Origin: Gammaproteobacteria bacterium
Lineage (GTDB): Bacteria; Pseudomonadota; Gammaproteobacteria; 21-64-14
DNA length: 64,000 nucleotides
NCBI GenBank assembly: GCA_027013145.1
Contig: JALUXX010000012.1
Coordinates: 1-64,000, forward strand
Direction of reading: 5' to 3'
Both the position numbers and the translations under genes were made by a program. The notes under the pieces were generated by a model. That model searched no databases, was not told the DNA's origin, and was given only the letters and a program-made list of their open reading frames with translations. Of the stretch, positions 41,308 through 53,506 are shown one piece after another (position 1 is the first letter of the stretch; every line of letters starts with the position of its first letter).

Positions 41308-41673
41308 TTACATCGTGTGGGTGGAGCGGTCGGATTCGAGGGCGCCCGCCAGGTAGGTCTCGATCTTCTTGCGGGCGACGCCCCCGTCCTTGTCGCTGAA
41401 CTGAATGCCGATCCCCGCCGGACGATTGCCCTGCGCCCCCTTGGGCGTGATCCAGACGACGCGCCCGACGATGGGAACCTTTTCGGCCTCCTCCATCAGC
41501 GAGAGCAGGATGAACAGCTCGTCGCCGAGCTGATACTGCTTGGCGGTCGGGATGAACAGGCCGCCGCCCTTCACATAGGGCATGTACGCCGCATAGAGGG
41601 CGCTCTTGTCCTTGATGGTCAGCGACAGGATCCCCTGCCGCTGACCGCCCCGCGGGGCCTTCGGTTCCGCCAT
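41308..41673 (-). CDS. pilZ: PilZ-domain protein of the type IV pilus kind
   Basis: A 121-residue protein beginning near GILSLTIKDKSALYAAYMPY and GGGLFIPTAKQYQLGDELFI, as in the PilZ protein needed for type IV pili. The RxxxR c-di-GMP-binding motif is absent, as in that subclass. The ATG at 41673 is chosen; a GTG at 41685 fits a purine-rich tract equally well. Position between holB and tatD is conserved in related bacteria. Confidence 0.88.
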   Translation of the reverse strand: MAEPKAPRGGQRQGILSLTIKDKSALYAAYMPYVKGGGLFIPTAKQYQLGDELFILLSLMEEAEKVPIVGRVVWITPKGAQGNRPAGIGIQFSDKDGGVARKKIETYLAGALESDRSTHTM

Positions 41674-41707
41674 CCCGTGTCTCACTCTCCGCGTGGACGC
41701 CGCGCCG

Positions 41708-42703
41708 TCACCCGCGCCCCCGGCGAAGGGGCGCCGACAGCTCCCGCCATTCGATGAATACGTCCTCGAGCAGCAGTTGGTCGTTCATCGACCCGGCCGC
41801 TTCGCGCTCCCCCGCGCCGAGGCGGTCCAGATAGCGAAACAGGCGCTGCGGCGGGCACGCCGCCGCCAGGCGCTGCAGCGGTTCGCGCAGGTCCGGGTGA
41901 CGCAACACCGCCGGCTGCGAACTGCAGCGCAAGCGTACCATATCCATGACGCAGGACGACAACCACCGCAGGGTCTCGCCGGCGCCGCGCGCCGCACAGC
42001 GCTGCGCGGCGGCGGCCGGGTCTGTGCGCCCGCCCGCGACGGCGGCGAGTTCCCGCACCAGCTCGGGGCGCGGGTCCTCGGCCCCCGAGCGGATCCACTC
42101 CAGGGCCGCGAACGGCGCCCCCCCAGCCCGCGCCAGCGCGCCGTCCACCTCCTCGCCGCCGGCGTTCGCATTCAACCAGGCGAGGGCGGCGGCGCGCGGC
42201 GGCAGCGGGAATACGATGCGCTGACAGCGGCTGCGCACCGTGGCGGGCAGCATACCGGCGCGGTCGCTGACCAGTAGGAGCATGGTGCGCGCTCCGGGCT
42301 CCTCGAGCGTCTTGAGGAGCGCATTGGCTGCCGCGATCGTCATGCGTTCGGCGCCGACGATGAGCGCCACGCGCCAGCCGCCGTAGTTTCCGCTCAGGGT
42401 CAGGAACCCGCACAGTGCACGGACCGCGTCGATGGGAATCGCCCGCCCCTCGACCGGATCGAGACGGAACCGGTCCGGATGCGTGCCCGCGGCGCTCAGG
42501 CGGCAGGCGCGGCAACGACCGCAGGCCCGACCCCCCGCGACCGGAGTCTCGCACAGGAGTGCGCGCGCCCACTCCTCCGCAAAGGCCCCCTTCCCGATCC
42601 CCTGCGGGCCGGCGAGCAACACTGCGTGCGGCAGACGCCCGCTCTCCCGGCGCCGTTGCAGGTACCGCCAGGCGTCGTCCCACCACGGGGGCGTCGAACT
42701 CAT
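41708..42703 (-). CDS. holB: DNA polymerase III subunit delta prime
   Basis: A 331-residue clamp-loader subunit. The AAA+ P-loop (VLLAGPQGIGKGAFAEEWAR), a zinc module (CGRCRACRLSAAGTHPD), and VALIVGAERMTIAAANALLK then TLEEPGARTMLLLVSDR are conserved; the SRC motif (RSRCQRIVFPLP) is present. The ATG at 42703 follows a GGCGGAG tract; a GTG at 42748, eight bases after the tmk stop, is an alternative. Confidence 0.94.
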   Translation of the reverse strand: MSSTPPWWDDAWRYLQRRRESGRLPHAVLLAGPQGIGKGAFAEEWARALLCETPVAGGRACGRCRACRLSAAGTHPDRFRLDPVEGRAIPIDAVRALCGFLTLSGNYGGWRVALIVGAERMTIAAANALLKTLEEPGARTMLLLVSDRAGMLPATVRSRCQRIVFPLPPRAAALAWLNANAGGEEVDGALARAGGAPFAALEWIRSGAEDPRPELVRELAAVAGGRTDPAAAAQRCAARGAGETLRWLSSCVMDMVRLRCSSQPAVLRHPDLREPLQRLAAACPPQRLFRYLDRLGAGEREAAGSMNDQLLLEDVFIEWRELSAPLRRGRG

Positions 42704-42755
42704 CGGCTCCGCCCCGGGACCGGCCCGTAATTCACACTCGCCTTCCACCGCGGCC

Positions 42756-45359
<2,604 letters not shown>

Positions 45360-45360
<1 letters not shown>

Positions 45361-46769
45361 CACCGCCCGCCCGCCGCCGTGTCGTCGAGCGCCAGGACCA
45401 GGCCGCGCGCCTTGTGCCGGGTCTCCTCCAGTTCGTACGCCGGCACCGAATCGGCGACGATCCCGGCCCCGGCGCGCAGGGTGATGCGGTCCCCGCATTG
45501 GACCATGGTGCGGATGAGGATGTTCAAGTCGAGGTCCCCGCTGCGATCGAGGTAGCCCAGCGAACCCGTGTAGGCCCCGCGGCCCACCGTCTCGAGTTCG
45601 GCGATGATCTCCATGCAGCGCACCTTGGGACAGCCGGTGATGGTGCCGCCGGGGAAGACCGCGCGGATGACCTCCGCGGGGCTCGTCCCCGCGCGCAACT
45701 CACCCGCGATGGCCGATACGATATGGTGGACGTGCGCATACGACTCGAGTTTCATCAACTCCTCGACCCGCACGCTACCGTAGCCGCATACGCGCCCGAG
45801 GTCGTTGCGCTCGAGGTCCACCAGCATCACGTGTTCGGCGCGCTCCTTCGGGTGCGCCAGGAGCGCCCGCGCCGCGGCCCGGTCCGGCCCCACCCGCGGG
45901 CGGGTACCGGCGATCGGACGCGTCTCCACGCGCCGGCCGCATACGCGCACCAGCCGTTCGGGGGAAGAGCCGATCAGCGCCGCACCGCCCCAGCGCGCGA
46001 AGGCGGCGAACGGCGCCGGATTTCGGCGCCGCAGTCGCTCGTAGACCGTCGCGGGCGTGACCCCTGGGAGCAGCCGCCCGCGCCAGGCGCGCGACAGATT
46101 GACCTGGAAGACATCGCCCTCCCGGATATAGCGCCGGATGCGCTCGACGCCGTCGAGGTAGGCCTGCGCGGGATCCTCGACGAGCGGAGCGGCGAGCACC
46201 GCACCGGCGCCCTCCCGCACGGGCGCGCACGTCCTCAGATCCCGGTGCATTTGCGCCACCAGCTCCTCGCCGCCCGCCTCCGCCACCAGATGTACCGCGT
46301 CGCAGAGCCGGTCGCGGACGATCGCGGCCGGGATACGCAGCGCCAGCGCCACCGGGAGGTCCGCGGGGGCCGGCGGCAGGCACAGACGGGGTTCGACCTC
46401 CGCCGCCAACTCGTAGCCCAGGTACACGAACCAGCCACCGCCGAAGGGCAGCGGCGGGGTCGGCGGCGCGACGCGACCCCCACCCTCGGCGCGCCACCAA
46501 CGGTCGAGCGCGTCGAGAAATCCGCCGCTGCGGGCGATCCCCGGCGGCGCGCTCAGTCTGCCGTCCGCGAACAGCGCCAGGGCGGGGCCGGGGAAGGCGA
46601 GCAGCAGATCGAAGCGGCCCGCTGGGGTTCCGGGCGCGACGCTCTCCAGCAATGCCGGGTAGCGTTCCGGATGACGCCGGTGCAGGTCCAGCAGGTCGAT
46701 CCCGCGGACCGGGACCCGCTCGCTGATCCCGGCCGACGCGGGGCGGTCGGACAGGGAGTGCGTCGACAT
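45360..46769 (-). CDS. pabB: Aminodeoxychorismate synthase component I
   Basis: A 469-residue chorismate-binding enzyme. VFQVNLSRAWRGRL, ALIGSSPERLVRV, VETRPIAGTRPRV, PKERAEHVMLVDLERNDLGR and AVFPGGTITGCPKVRCMEII are family motifs. The lysine of PIKGT in E. coli PabB is Ala here (PIAGT), as in anthranilate synthase and some other PabB. Linkage to pabC supports the PabB assignment. A glutaminase partner (PabA) is not in the window. Confidence 0.9.
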
Positions 46770-46784
46770 GGGCGGTGGCGGAAA

Positions 46785-48023
46785 CTAGATCCCGCGCAGG
46801 AGCAGTGTCGCGTTCGTACCGCCGAAGCCGAAGGAGTTCGACAGTGCGACACGCACCTTGGCCGCGCGCGCCGTGCCCGGAACGAAGTCGAGATCGCACT
46901 CCGGGTCCGGGTTCTCCAGGTTGATCGTCGGCGGCTCGACCTGATCGCGGATCGCGAGCACCGTGAACACCGCCTCGATGCCCCCGGCCGCGCCCAGCGT
47001 GTGACCGGTCATCGATTTCGTCGAGCTGACGGCGAGGCGGCGCGCGTGATCGCCGAAGGCGGCCTTGATCGCGTCGCACTCGGCCCGGTCGCCCGCGGGC
47101 GTGGAGGTCCCGTGGGCGTTGATGTAGTCCACCGCCGCCGGTTCCAGCCCGGCGTCGCGCAGCGCATTGAGCATGCAGCGGCGGGCGCCGTCGCCGCCCT
47201 CCGAGGGCTGCGTCATGTGGTAGGCATCGCCGCTCATGCCGTAGCCGGCGATCTCGGCGTAGATGCGGGCGCCGCGCCGGCGGGCGAACTCGTACTCCTC
47301 GAGCATCAACACGCCGGCCCCGTCGCTCAACACGAAACCGTCGCGATCACGGTCCCAGGGCCGGCTCGCCCGCTGCGGATCGTCATTGCGCGTCGACAGG
47401 GCGCGCGCGGCGGCGAATCCGCCGAGCCCCGTGGGGGTCGTCGCCATCTCGGTGCCGCCGGCGAGCATCGCGTCGGCATCGCCGTAGGCGATGATGCGCG
47501 CCGCCTCGCCGATATTGTGGGTACCGGTGGTACAAGCCGAGACCACCGATAGGTTCGGACCCTTGAGCCCCAGCAGGATCGAGAGGTTCCCGGAGACCAT
47601 ATTGATGATGCTGCCCGGGATCAGGAACGGCGAGATGCGCCGCGGTCCTCCGTCCAGATACGACTGATGCCCGCGTTCGATCCAGCTCAGCCCGCCGATG
47701 CCCGAGCCGATCGCGACGCCGATGCGCGCGGCGTTTTCGTCCGTGACTTCCAGGCCGGAGTCCTCGAAGGCCTGGCGCGCGGCCGCGATCCCGTAATGGA
47801 TGAACGGGTCGCACTTGCGTGCATCCTTCGCCGATAGGTGGAGGGTCGGATCGAAACCCTTGACCGTACCACCGAAACGGACGGCGAAGTCGGACACGTC
47901 GAAATGGGTGATCGGGCCGATGCCGCTGCGCCCGGCAAGGATGTTCTCCCACGCCTCGCCGACGGTGTTGCCGACGGGGGAGACGATCCCCAGCCCGGTG
48001 ACGACTACACGTCTGCCGATCAA
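46785..48023 (-). CDS. fabF: 3-oxoacyl-ACP synthase II
   Basis: A 412-residue condensing enzyme that elongates acyl-ACP with malonyl-ACP. The active-site Cys lies in [20 protein letters not shown]; the two His are in [20 protein letters not shown] and [20 protein letters not shown]. Length and motifs match FabF. It lies 190 bp after acpP with a strong hairpin in the gap, so part of its expression may be separately controlled. Confidence 0.95.
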   Translation of the reverse strand: MIGRRVVVTGLGIVSPVGNTVGEAWENILAGRSGIGPITHFDVSDFAVRFGGTVKGFDPTLHLSAKDARKCDPFIHYGIAAARQAFEDSGLEVTDENAARIGVAIGSGIGGLSWIERGHQSYLDGGPRRISPFLIPGSIINMVSGNLSILLGLKGPNLSVVSACTTGTHNIGEAARIIAYGDADAMLAGGTEMATTPTGLGGFAAARALSTRNDDPQRASRPWDRDRDGFVLSDGAGVLMLEEYEFARRRGARIYAEIAGYGMSGDAYHMTQPSEGGDGARRCMLNALRDAGLEPAAVDYINAHGTSTPAGDRAECDAIKAAFGDHARRLAVSSTKSMTGHTLGAAGGIEAVFTVLAIRDQVEPPTINLENPDPECDLDFVPGTARAAKVRVALSNSFGFGGTNATLLLRGI

Positions 48024-48055
48024 GAGTCCTCCCCTCTACCCTGCGCAAAAGCAAC

Positions 48056-48090
48056 GGGCCGCAGCCCCGCAACGGCGGTGACCGCGGCCC
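48056..48090 (-). terminator. Hairpin between acpP and fabF (possible attenuator)
   Basis: Arms GGGCCGC and GCGGCCC enclose about 21 bases; on the minus strand the hairpin is followed by GTTGCTTTTGC, a short partly U-rich run. It could end a fraction of acpP transcripts, which fits the need for far more ACP than FabF. Confidence 0.45.
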
Positions 48091-48214
48091 GCCCGGAAGC
48101 TGTCCGGGCAACCCGTTCCCCGTCGACCGCCGGTGCCGGGGTAAGGACCCCCGGTCGCCCGCAGCGCGCGTGGGAACGTCCTTGCCGGACGGGTTCCAGC
48201 CTCTCCTGCGGGAT

Positions 48215-48451
48215 TCAGTTCAGGTGTGCGTTGATGTAGTCGACGGCCTGCTGGACCGTGGTGATCTTTTCGGCCTCCTCGTCGGGAATCTCGCACTCGA
48301 ACTCCTCTTCCAGGGCCATCACCAGTTCGACGGTGTCCAGGGAATCGGCGCCGAGATCGTCGACGAACGACGCATCGGGCGTCACTTCCTCGTCCTTGAC
48401 GCCCAACTGCTCCACGACGATCTTCTGGACGCGTTCTGCGACACTGCTCAT
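48215..48451 (-). CDS. acpP: Acyl carrier protein
   Basis: A 78-residue [23 protein letters not shown] contains the Ser that carries phosphopantetheine (DSLD). The ATG at 48451 has a good Shine-Dalgarno sequence (GGGAGGTT). It carries growing acyl chains between the Fab enzymes. It lies between fabG and fabF, with its own likely promoter just upstream. Confidence 0.97.
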   Translation of the reverse strand: MSSVAERVQKIVVEQLGVKDEEVTPDASFVDDLGADSLDTVELVMALEEEFECEIPDEEAEKITTVQQAVDYINAHLN

Positions 48452-48494
48452 GAGCGGTCTAACCTCCCAGACAGGATTGAAAAATGCGTGCGGT

Positions 48495-48523
48495 ATTGTA
48501 GTGAATCCGCACTGCGTGTTCCA
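48495..48523 (-). promoter_or_regulatory. Possible acpP promoter
   Basis: On the minus strand TACAAT (48500-48495) is preceded at 17 bp by a weak -35 (TGGAAC, 48523-48518). Transcription would start near 48488, about 37 nt before the acpP ATG. A dedicated acpP promoter is common in gammaproteobacteria. Confidence 0.4.
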
Positions 48524-48631
48524 CAGATGCCGGGGCCGTATCGCCCCCATCGGGCCAAGTTACCGGAATCCGGTGGAAATTCCCCGGCGCGGCGGGCCCG
48601 CGCGCGGCGCACGGACGGGGCCATCGGCCGG

Positions 48632-49375
48632 TCAGGCCATGTACATCCCTCCGTTGACGTGCAGCGTCGCGCCCGTGATATACGCGGCCGCGGGCGAGAC
48701 GAGAAACGCCACCACCTGCGCCACCTCCTCCGGTGTACCGAGCCGTTGCAGGGGGATGGTCTCCAACAGTGCACGCCGCTGCTCATCGGGCAGGCCGCGG
48801 GTCATGTCGGTGTCGATGAAGCCGGGCGCGACCGCGTTGACGGTGATCGCGCGTGATCCGACCTCGCGGGCGAGCGAGCGCGTCAGACCGACGAGCCCGG
48901 CCTTCGCGGCCGAGTAATTGACCTGTCCCGGGTTGCCGCTGTACGCGACCACCGAGGTCACGTTCACGATGCGCCCGCGACGCGCCTTCATCATCGGGCG
49001 CAGGCACGCCCGGCACAGGCGGAAGGCGGCGCTCAGATCGACGCGCAGCACATCGTCCCACTCCTCGTCCTTCATGCGCAGCATCAGGTTGTCGCGCGTG
49101 ATGCCGGCGTTGTTCACGAGGATCGTGGGCGCCCCGGGGCCTTTCGCCAGATCCGCGATCAGGGCGTCGATCGCTCCGGCGTCCCCGACCTCGAGCACCC
49201 GCCCCTCCCCGGAACCGACCGCGGCGAGTTCCGCACCGACGGCCTCGGCGCCCGCCTTCCCGGTGGCGGTGCCGATCACGTGGGCGCCGCAGCGGGCCAG
49301 CTCGTGCGCGATCGCCCGCCCGATCCCGCGACTGGCACCGGTCACGAGCGCGATCTCCTTTTCCAGGGTAGTCAC
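48632..49375 (-). CDS. fabG: 3-oxoacyl-ACP reductase
   Basis: A 247-residue SDR. VTGASRGIGRAIAHELAR is the cofactor loop; LVNNAGITRDNLMLRMKDEE, then the catalytic Ser in VNVTSVVAYSGNPGQ and NYSAAKAGLVG carrying YxxxK. It reduces 3-oxoacyl-ACP with NADPH. The GTG start is backed by a near-perfect Shine-Dalgarno tract (AAGGAGGT) five bases upstream. Confidence 0.96.
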   Translation of the reverse strand: MTTLEKEIALVTGASRGIGRAIAHELARCGAHVIGTATGKAGAEAVGAELAAVGSGEGRVLEVGDAGAIDALIADLAKGPGAPTILVNNAGITRDNLMLRMKDEEWDDVLRVDLSAAFRLCRACLRPMMKARRGRIVNVTSVVAYSGNPGQVNYSAAKAGLVGLTRSLAREVGSRAITVNAVAPGFIDTDMTRGLPDEQRRALLETIPLQRLGTPEEVAQVVAFLVSPAAAYITGATLHVNGGMYMA

Positions 49376-49390
49376 CGTCGACCTCCTTCC

Positions 49391-50344
49391 CTATTTCCCG
49401 CCGTCTGCGGCCAGGGCCGCGTCGAGCCCGGCGGGATCCTCGACGCAGCGAACCTCCAGGCCGCGGTCGATGCGCCGGATCAATCCGGCCAGGACCCGGC
49501 CGGGTCCGGCCTCGATCACGGTGCGCACGCCGCGCCCGGCGATCGCCTGCACGCTCTCCACCCAGCGCACCGGATGGTCGAGCTGACGCGCGAGCGCCGC
49601 GCGGATCTGTGCGGGATCGTCGAACGCGCACACGTCGGCGTTTTGCACGACCGGGATGCGCGGCGCCCGCAGATCGGTCTGCGCCAGGCGTTCGGCCAGG
49701 CGCTGTGCAGCCACGCCCATCAACGGGCAGTGCGAGGGTACGCTCACCGGCAGCGTGACCACGCGCCGGGCGCCGGCGGCGCGTGCGAGCCCGCCGGCCC
49801 GTTCCACCGCGTCGCGATGTCCCGCGATGACCACCTGTCCGGGGGCATTGTAGTTCGCCGCGGCGACGACCCGCCCCTGCGCGGCCTCTGCGCACAACTC
49901 ACGCACGCGCGCGTCGTCGAGCCCGAGGATCGCGGCCATCGTCCCGACCCCCTCGGGCACCGCCTCCTGCATCCAGGTGCCGCGCGCCTCGGTCAGCGCC
50001 ACCGCGTCGGCGAAGCCGAGCGCGTCGGCGCACACGAGCGCGGTGTACTCACCCAGGCTGTGTCCGGCGAGGACCGCCGGTTCCGGACCGCCGGCCGCGC
50101 GCCACACGCGCCACACGGCGACCCCCGCCGCGAGCATCGCGGGCTGGGTGCAGGCGGTGCGGCTCAGCTCCGCCTCCGGCCCGTTCGCGGCGATCGCCCA
50201 CAGGTCGTAGCCTAGTACGGCCGAGGCCTCGGCGAAGGTCTCCCGCACCTGCGGGTGACGCTGCGCCAGCGCAGCGAGCATGCCCACCGCCTGCGAGCCC
50301 TGGCCCGGGAACACCATGGCAAGGGTGGAATCCTGTCCGCTCAT
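49391..50344 (-). CDS. fabD: Malonyl-CoA-ACP transacylase
   Basis: A 317-residue acyltransferase. VFPGQGSQAVGMLAALAQRH opens the enzyme; the nucleophilic Ser is in LAGHSLGEYTALVCADAL; SVPSHCPLMGVAAQRLAE carries the His partner. It loads malonate on ACP. It lies 15 bp before fabG in the conserved fabH-fabD-fabG order. Confidence 0.95.
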   Translation of the reverse strand: MSGQDSTLAMVFPGQGSQAVGMLAALAQRHPQVRETFAEASAVLGYDLWAIAANGPEAELSRTACTQPAMLAAGVAVWRVWRAAGGPEPAVLAGHSLGEYTALVCADALGFADAVALTEARGTWMQEAVPEGVGTMAAILGLDDARVRELCAEAAQGRVVAAANYNAPGQVVIAGHRDAVERAGGLARAAGARRVVTLPVSVPSHCPLMGVAAQRLAERLAQTDLRAPRIPVVQNADVCAFDDPAQIRAALARQLDHPVRWVESVQAIAGRGVRTVIEAGPGRVLAGLIRRIDRGLEVRCVEDPAGLDAALAADGGK

Positions 50345-50408
50345 TCACCAATCCCCGACCGGTTCCGCCGGCGACCGCCCGGAAGGTCCGGACGGGCGCG
50401 TACGCGGA

Positions 50409-51377
50409 TCAGAATCGCAGCAGCGCCGCACCCCAGGTGAAGCCCCCGCCGAAGGCCTCCATCAGCACGGTGGCGCCCGGCTGCACGCGTCCGTCGCGCA
50501 CCGCGGTGTCCAGCGCGAGCGGGATCGACGCCGCGGAGGTGTTTCCGTGGCGGTCCACGGTGACGACGACCCGCTCCATCGGCATGTCGAGCTTGCGCGC
50601 GGTGGCGGCGATGATGCGGATGTTGGCCTGATGCGGGATCAGCCAGTCGATGTCCGCCTTCTTCAATCCGTTGGCGTGCAGCACCTCGGTCACCATGCGC
50701 CCGAGGGTGTTCACCGCCATCCGAAAGACCTCGTTGCCTTTCATACGCACCGTCGCCTCGCCGCTTCGAAAGCGCTCCGGATGCTCGGAGATGCCCGCGG
50801 GCACTGTCAGGAGGTGTTCGTAGTGCCCGTCGGCGTGCAGATGCGTGGAGAGTATGCCCGCACGCTCGGACGCCTCGAGCACCACCGCCCCCGCCCCGTC
50901 GCCGAACAGCACGCAGGTCGAACGATCGTTCCAGTCGAGGATGCGCGAGAGCGTCTCCGCGCCGACCACCAGCGCCCGCCGGGCGGCCCCGGTGCGGATG
51001 AATTTCTCCGCCACCGCGAGGGCGTAGACGAACCCGGTACAGACCGCCTGCACGTCGAAGGCGGCGCAGCCGTGGATCCCCAGGCGCGCCTGCAGCAGGC
51101 AGGCGGTGCTCGGGAACACACGGTCGGGGGTGGTCGTGGCGACGACGATGAGATCGATCTTGCGCGCCTCGATCCCCGCCGCATCCAGCGCCCGCCGGGC
51201 GGCCGCCTCCGCCAGGTCGCAGGTGGTCTCCCCCTCCGCCGCGACATGGCGCTCGCGGATCCCCGTGCGCTCGCGGATCCACGCATCGGAGGTCTCGACC
51301 ATCCGCTCGAGATCGGCGTTGGTCAGCACCTTTGCGGGGAGACAGGCGCCGGTCCCGGTGATGCGCGCGTAGCTCAA
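50409..51377 (-). CDS. fabH: 3-oxoacyl-ACP synthase III
   Basis: A 322-residue initiating condensing enzyme (acetyl-CoA plus malonyl-ACP). The Cys lies in [20 protein letters not shown]; the His/Asn are in [19 protein letters not shown] and [17 protein letters not shown]. The start is a TTG at 51377 that overlaps the plsX stop (TTGA); the next upstream frame belongs to plsX, and the first residues [19 protein letters not shown] match the family start, so the rare TTG is preferred. Confidence 0.93.
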   Translation of the reverse strand: MSYARITGTGACLPAKVLTNADLERMVETSDAWIRERTGIRERHVAAEGETTCDLAEAAARRALDAAGIEARKIDLIVVATTTPDRVFPSTACLLQARLGIHGCAAFDVQAVCTGFVYALAVAEKFIRTGAARRALVVGAETLSRILDWNDRSTCVLFGDGAGAVVLEASERAGILSTHLHADGHYEHLLTVPAGISEHPERFRSGEATVRMKGNEVFRMAVNTLGRMVTEVLHANGLKKADIDWLIPHQANIRIIAATARKLDMPMERVVVTVDRHGNTSAASIPLALDTAVRDGRVQPGATVLMEAFGGGFTWGAALLRF

Positions 51378-52402
51378 CCTGCCCGCCTCGCCGCCAGCAG
51401 GCCGGCCAGGCCGTCGCGGATCTTGTCGGGCACCGCCTTGTCGACCTCGACGTTCGCGATGCGAATGGCGTTGGCAAAGGCGAAGGCGTCGGCGCCGCCG
51501 TGGCTCTTGACGACGATCCCCTGCAGTCCGAGCAGGCTGGCGCCGTTGTAGCGGCGCGGATCGATCCGCGCCTTCAGCCCTTTGAGCGCCGGCAACGCGG
51601 CGAGCCCCGCGAGGCGGTTGAAGAGATTGCGCCCGAATTCCTGCTTCACGGTGTCGGCGATGAAGCGCGCGACGCCCTCGCTGGTCTTGAGCGCGACGTT
51701 GCCCACGAAACCGTCGCAGACCACGACGTCCGCGGCCCCGGCGTAGACGTCGTCGCCCTCGACGAAGCCGATGTAGTTCAGCGTGCTCTCGGCCAGGAGC
51801 TGCGCCGCCTCGCGGACCCGCTCGTTGCCCTTGATCTCCTCCTCGCCGATGTTCAGCAGCCCGACCCGCGGCCGCGGATTGTTGTCCACCGCGCGCACCA
51901 GCGCCGCGCCCATCACGGCGAATTCGAACAACTGCTCCGCGGTGCAATCGACATTGGCGCCGAGATCCAGCATATAGGTATGCCCGTTGGCGCACGGCAG
52001 CGCCGAGATGATCGCGGGGCGGTCCACCCCCGGCAGTGTCTTGAGGACGAAGCGCGAGATCGCCATCAGGGCCCCGGTGTTACCGGCGCTCACACAGGCC
52101 TGCGCCGCGCCTTCCTTGACCAGGTTGACGGCCACGCGCATCGAGGAGTCCTTCTTGGCGCGCAGGGCGTGCGAAGGCAGGTCGTCCATCTCCACCCGCT
52201 CCGAGGCGTGATGGATCTCGAGCCGCGAGCGTAGCCGCCCGCCCGCTCCGGACAGCGCCGGTTCGAGCACTTCGCGCTGACCCACGAGCACCAGGCGCAG
52301 CGCCGGCAGCTCGGCGAGCACGCGCAACGCCGCCGGGACCACGACTTCGTGACCCTCGTCCCCGCCCATCGCGTCGAGGGCGATCGTGCGCACGGTACTC
52401 AC
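51374..52402 (-). CDS. plsX: Phosphate acyltransferase PlsX
   Basis: A 342-residue enzyme that makes acyl-phosphate from acyl-ACP for phospholipid synthesis. [80 protein letters not shown] and [13 protein letters not shown] are family motifs. A GTG at 52402 is chosen as start; a GTG at 52393 is nearly as good, and no clear Shine-Dalgarno decides between them. Confidence 0.93.
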   Translation of the reverse strand: MSTVRTIALDAMGGDEGHEVVVPAALRVLAELPALRLVLVGQREVLEPALSGAGGRLRSRLEIHHASERVEMDDLPSHALRAKKDSSMRVAVNLVKEGAAQACVSAGNTGALMAISRFVLKTLPGVDRPAIISALPCANGHTYMLDLGANVDCTAEQLFEFAVMGAALVRAVDNNPRPRVGLLNIGEEEIKGNERVREAAQLLAESTLNYIGFVEGDDVYAGAADVVVCDGFVGNVALKTSEGVARFIADTVKQEFGRNLFNRLAGLAALPALKGLKARIDPRRYNGASLLGLQGIVVKSHGGADAFAFANAIRIANVEVDKAVPDKIRDGLAGLLAARRAG

Positions 52403-52482
52403 CGCCCGCACGCACTGGGTCGCGGCGCGCGGACCGGGCTGTAATCGAAGGGAGACACGGATCGGCGCCCCGGGACCCGGGA

Positions 52483-52662
52483 CTACTCGTCCTCGCCCGG
52501 CACGACCTTGCGGCCGCGATAGTGACCGCTGGGACTGACGTGGTGGCGCCGGTGCGTCTCGCCCGTGGTGGGTTCGATCGACAGCGCCGGCGCCTCGAGG
52601 GCGTCGTGGGCGCGTCGCATGCCGCGTCGCGAAGGGGTCTTTCGGGATTTCTGTACTGCCAT
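52483..52662 (-). CDS. rpmF: 50S ribosomal protein L32
   Basis: A 59-residue ribosomal protein: [20 protein letters not shown] then [17 protein letters not shown] is L32. It lacks the zinc Cys residues, as in E. coli L32. The place between yceD and plsX is the conserved gammaproteobacterial order. Confidence 0.97.
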   Translation of the reverse strand: MAVQKSRKTPSRRGMRRAHDALEAPALSIEPTTGETHRRHHVSPSGHYRGRKVVPGEDE

Positions 52663-52803
52663 GGCTCCTGGCTCCAGTTTCCGCCCGCCGCGGGCGTCCG
52701 GTACTTCGTTGCAAATCATTCCGTCGCCGGCGCCCGCGCCGCCGACCGCGTCCCGCCCCTCGTCGTCCCGCCGCCGCACGGCGAGCGGTCCCGGACGGGC
52801 CTG

Positions 52804-53322
52804 CTAATGCCCTCGCTTCAACCGCTCCAGAACGGCGAACGGACCCTCGCCGTGCCTGCGGGCGTCGTCGTCACCGGCCCGATAGGGCGTGCGAACCGGG
52901 CAGTGCTCGCCCTCGGCATGCAGCGCCACCAAGGGCAGGCCGAGAATCAGCTCGTCCTCGACCGCCTCGGCGATCGCGAGCGGCGCCGACCCCACGAGGA
53001 GCGGTTCGTATTCCGCCGGCAGGCGCTCGGCCTCCGACTCCGTGCGCACGAGACCCAACATCAGCTCGCGCTCGACCCGCACCTCCATCGGCTCGAGGCA
53101 GCGCTGGCAGGTCATGCGCAACCGGGCCGCGACGCGCCCGGCGATGAAGCGGATTCCCTGCAGGTCGCGGTCGAACCGCAGTTCCGCGTAGGCCTCCCCT
53201 TCCCGATCGCACAACGCACCGGTCAGCCGCGGCATGCGCGCCAGGGCGATGTGACCGCACAGGTCCACCCCCTGCTCCGCGCGGCGCAGGGCATCGACAC
53301 GGTCCGGTAGGCGCCTCGGCAT
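52804..53322 (-). CDS. yceD: DUF177 protein YceD (23S rRNA accumulation protein)
   Basis: A 172-residue DUF177 protein. [40 protein letters not shown] and [20 protein letters not shown] followed by C are family motifs. YceD is linked with 23S rRNA processing or ribosome assembly. The ATG at 53322 gives the family N-terminus ([16 protein letters not shown]); no strong Shine-Dalgarno is visible. It leads the rpmF-plsX-fab operon. Confidence 0.9.
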   Translation of the reverse strand: MPRRLPDRVDALRRAEQGVDLCGHIALARMPRLTGALCDREGEAYAELRFDRDLQGIRFIAGRVAARLRMTCQRCLEPMEVRVERELMLGLVRTESEAERLPAEYEPLLVGSAPLAIAEAVEDELILGLPLVALHAEGEHCPVRTPYRAGDDDARRHGEGPFAVLERLKRGH

Positions 53323-53506
53323 CAAGCCCGGCAATATAGCCGGTCTGCGCCGCGGTGTCAAAGTAAAATTCCTTTAGAAACGGGCGGCTAGATCCCGCCT
53401 GCCACGGCCCCCGGCTTGACGGTCTGCGGAGGGCCGTGGAAACTGGGCGCGTCGAGACACCCGGCTTCGCCGACACCGGCGGCGCGGACCCGGCGGCGTG
53501 GGTTTC

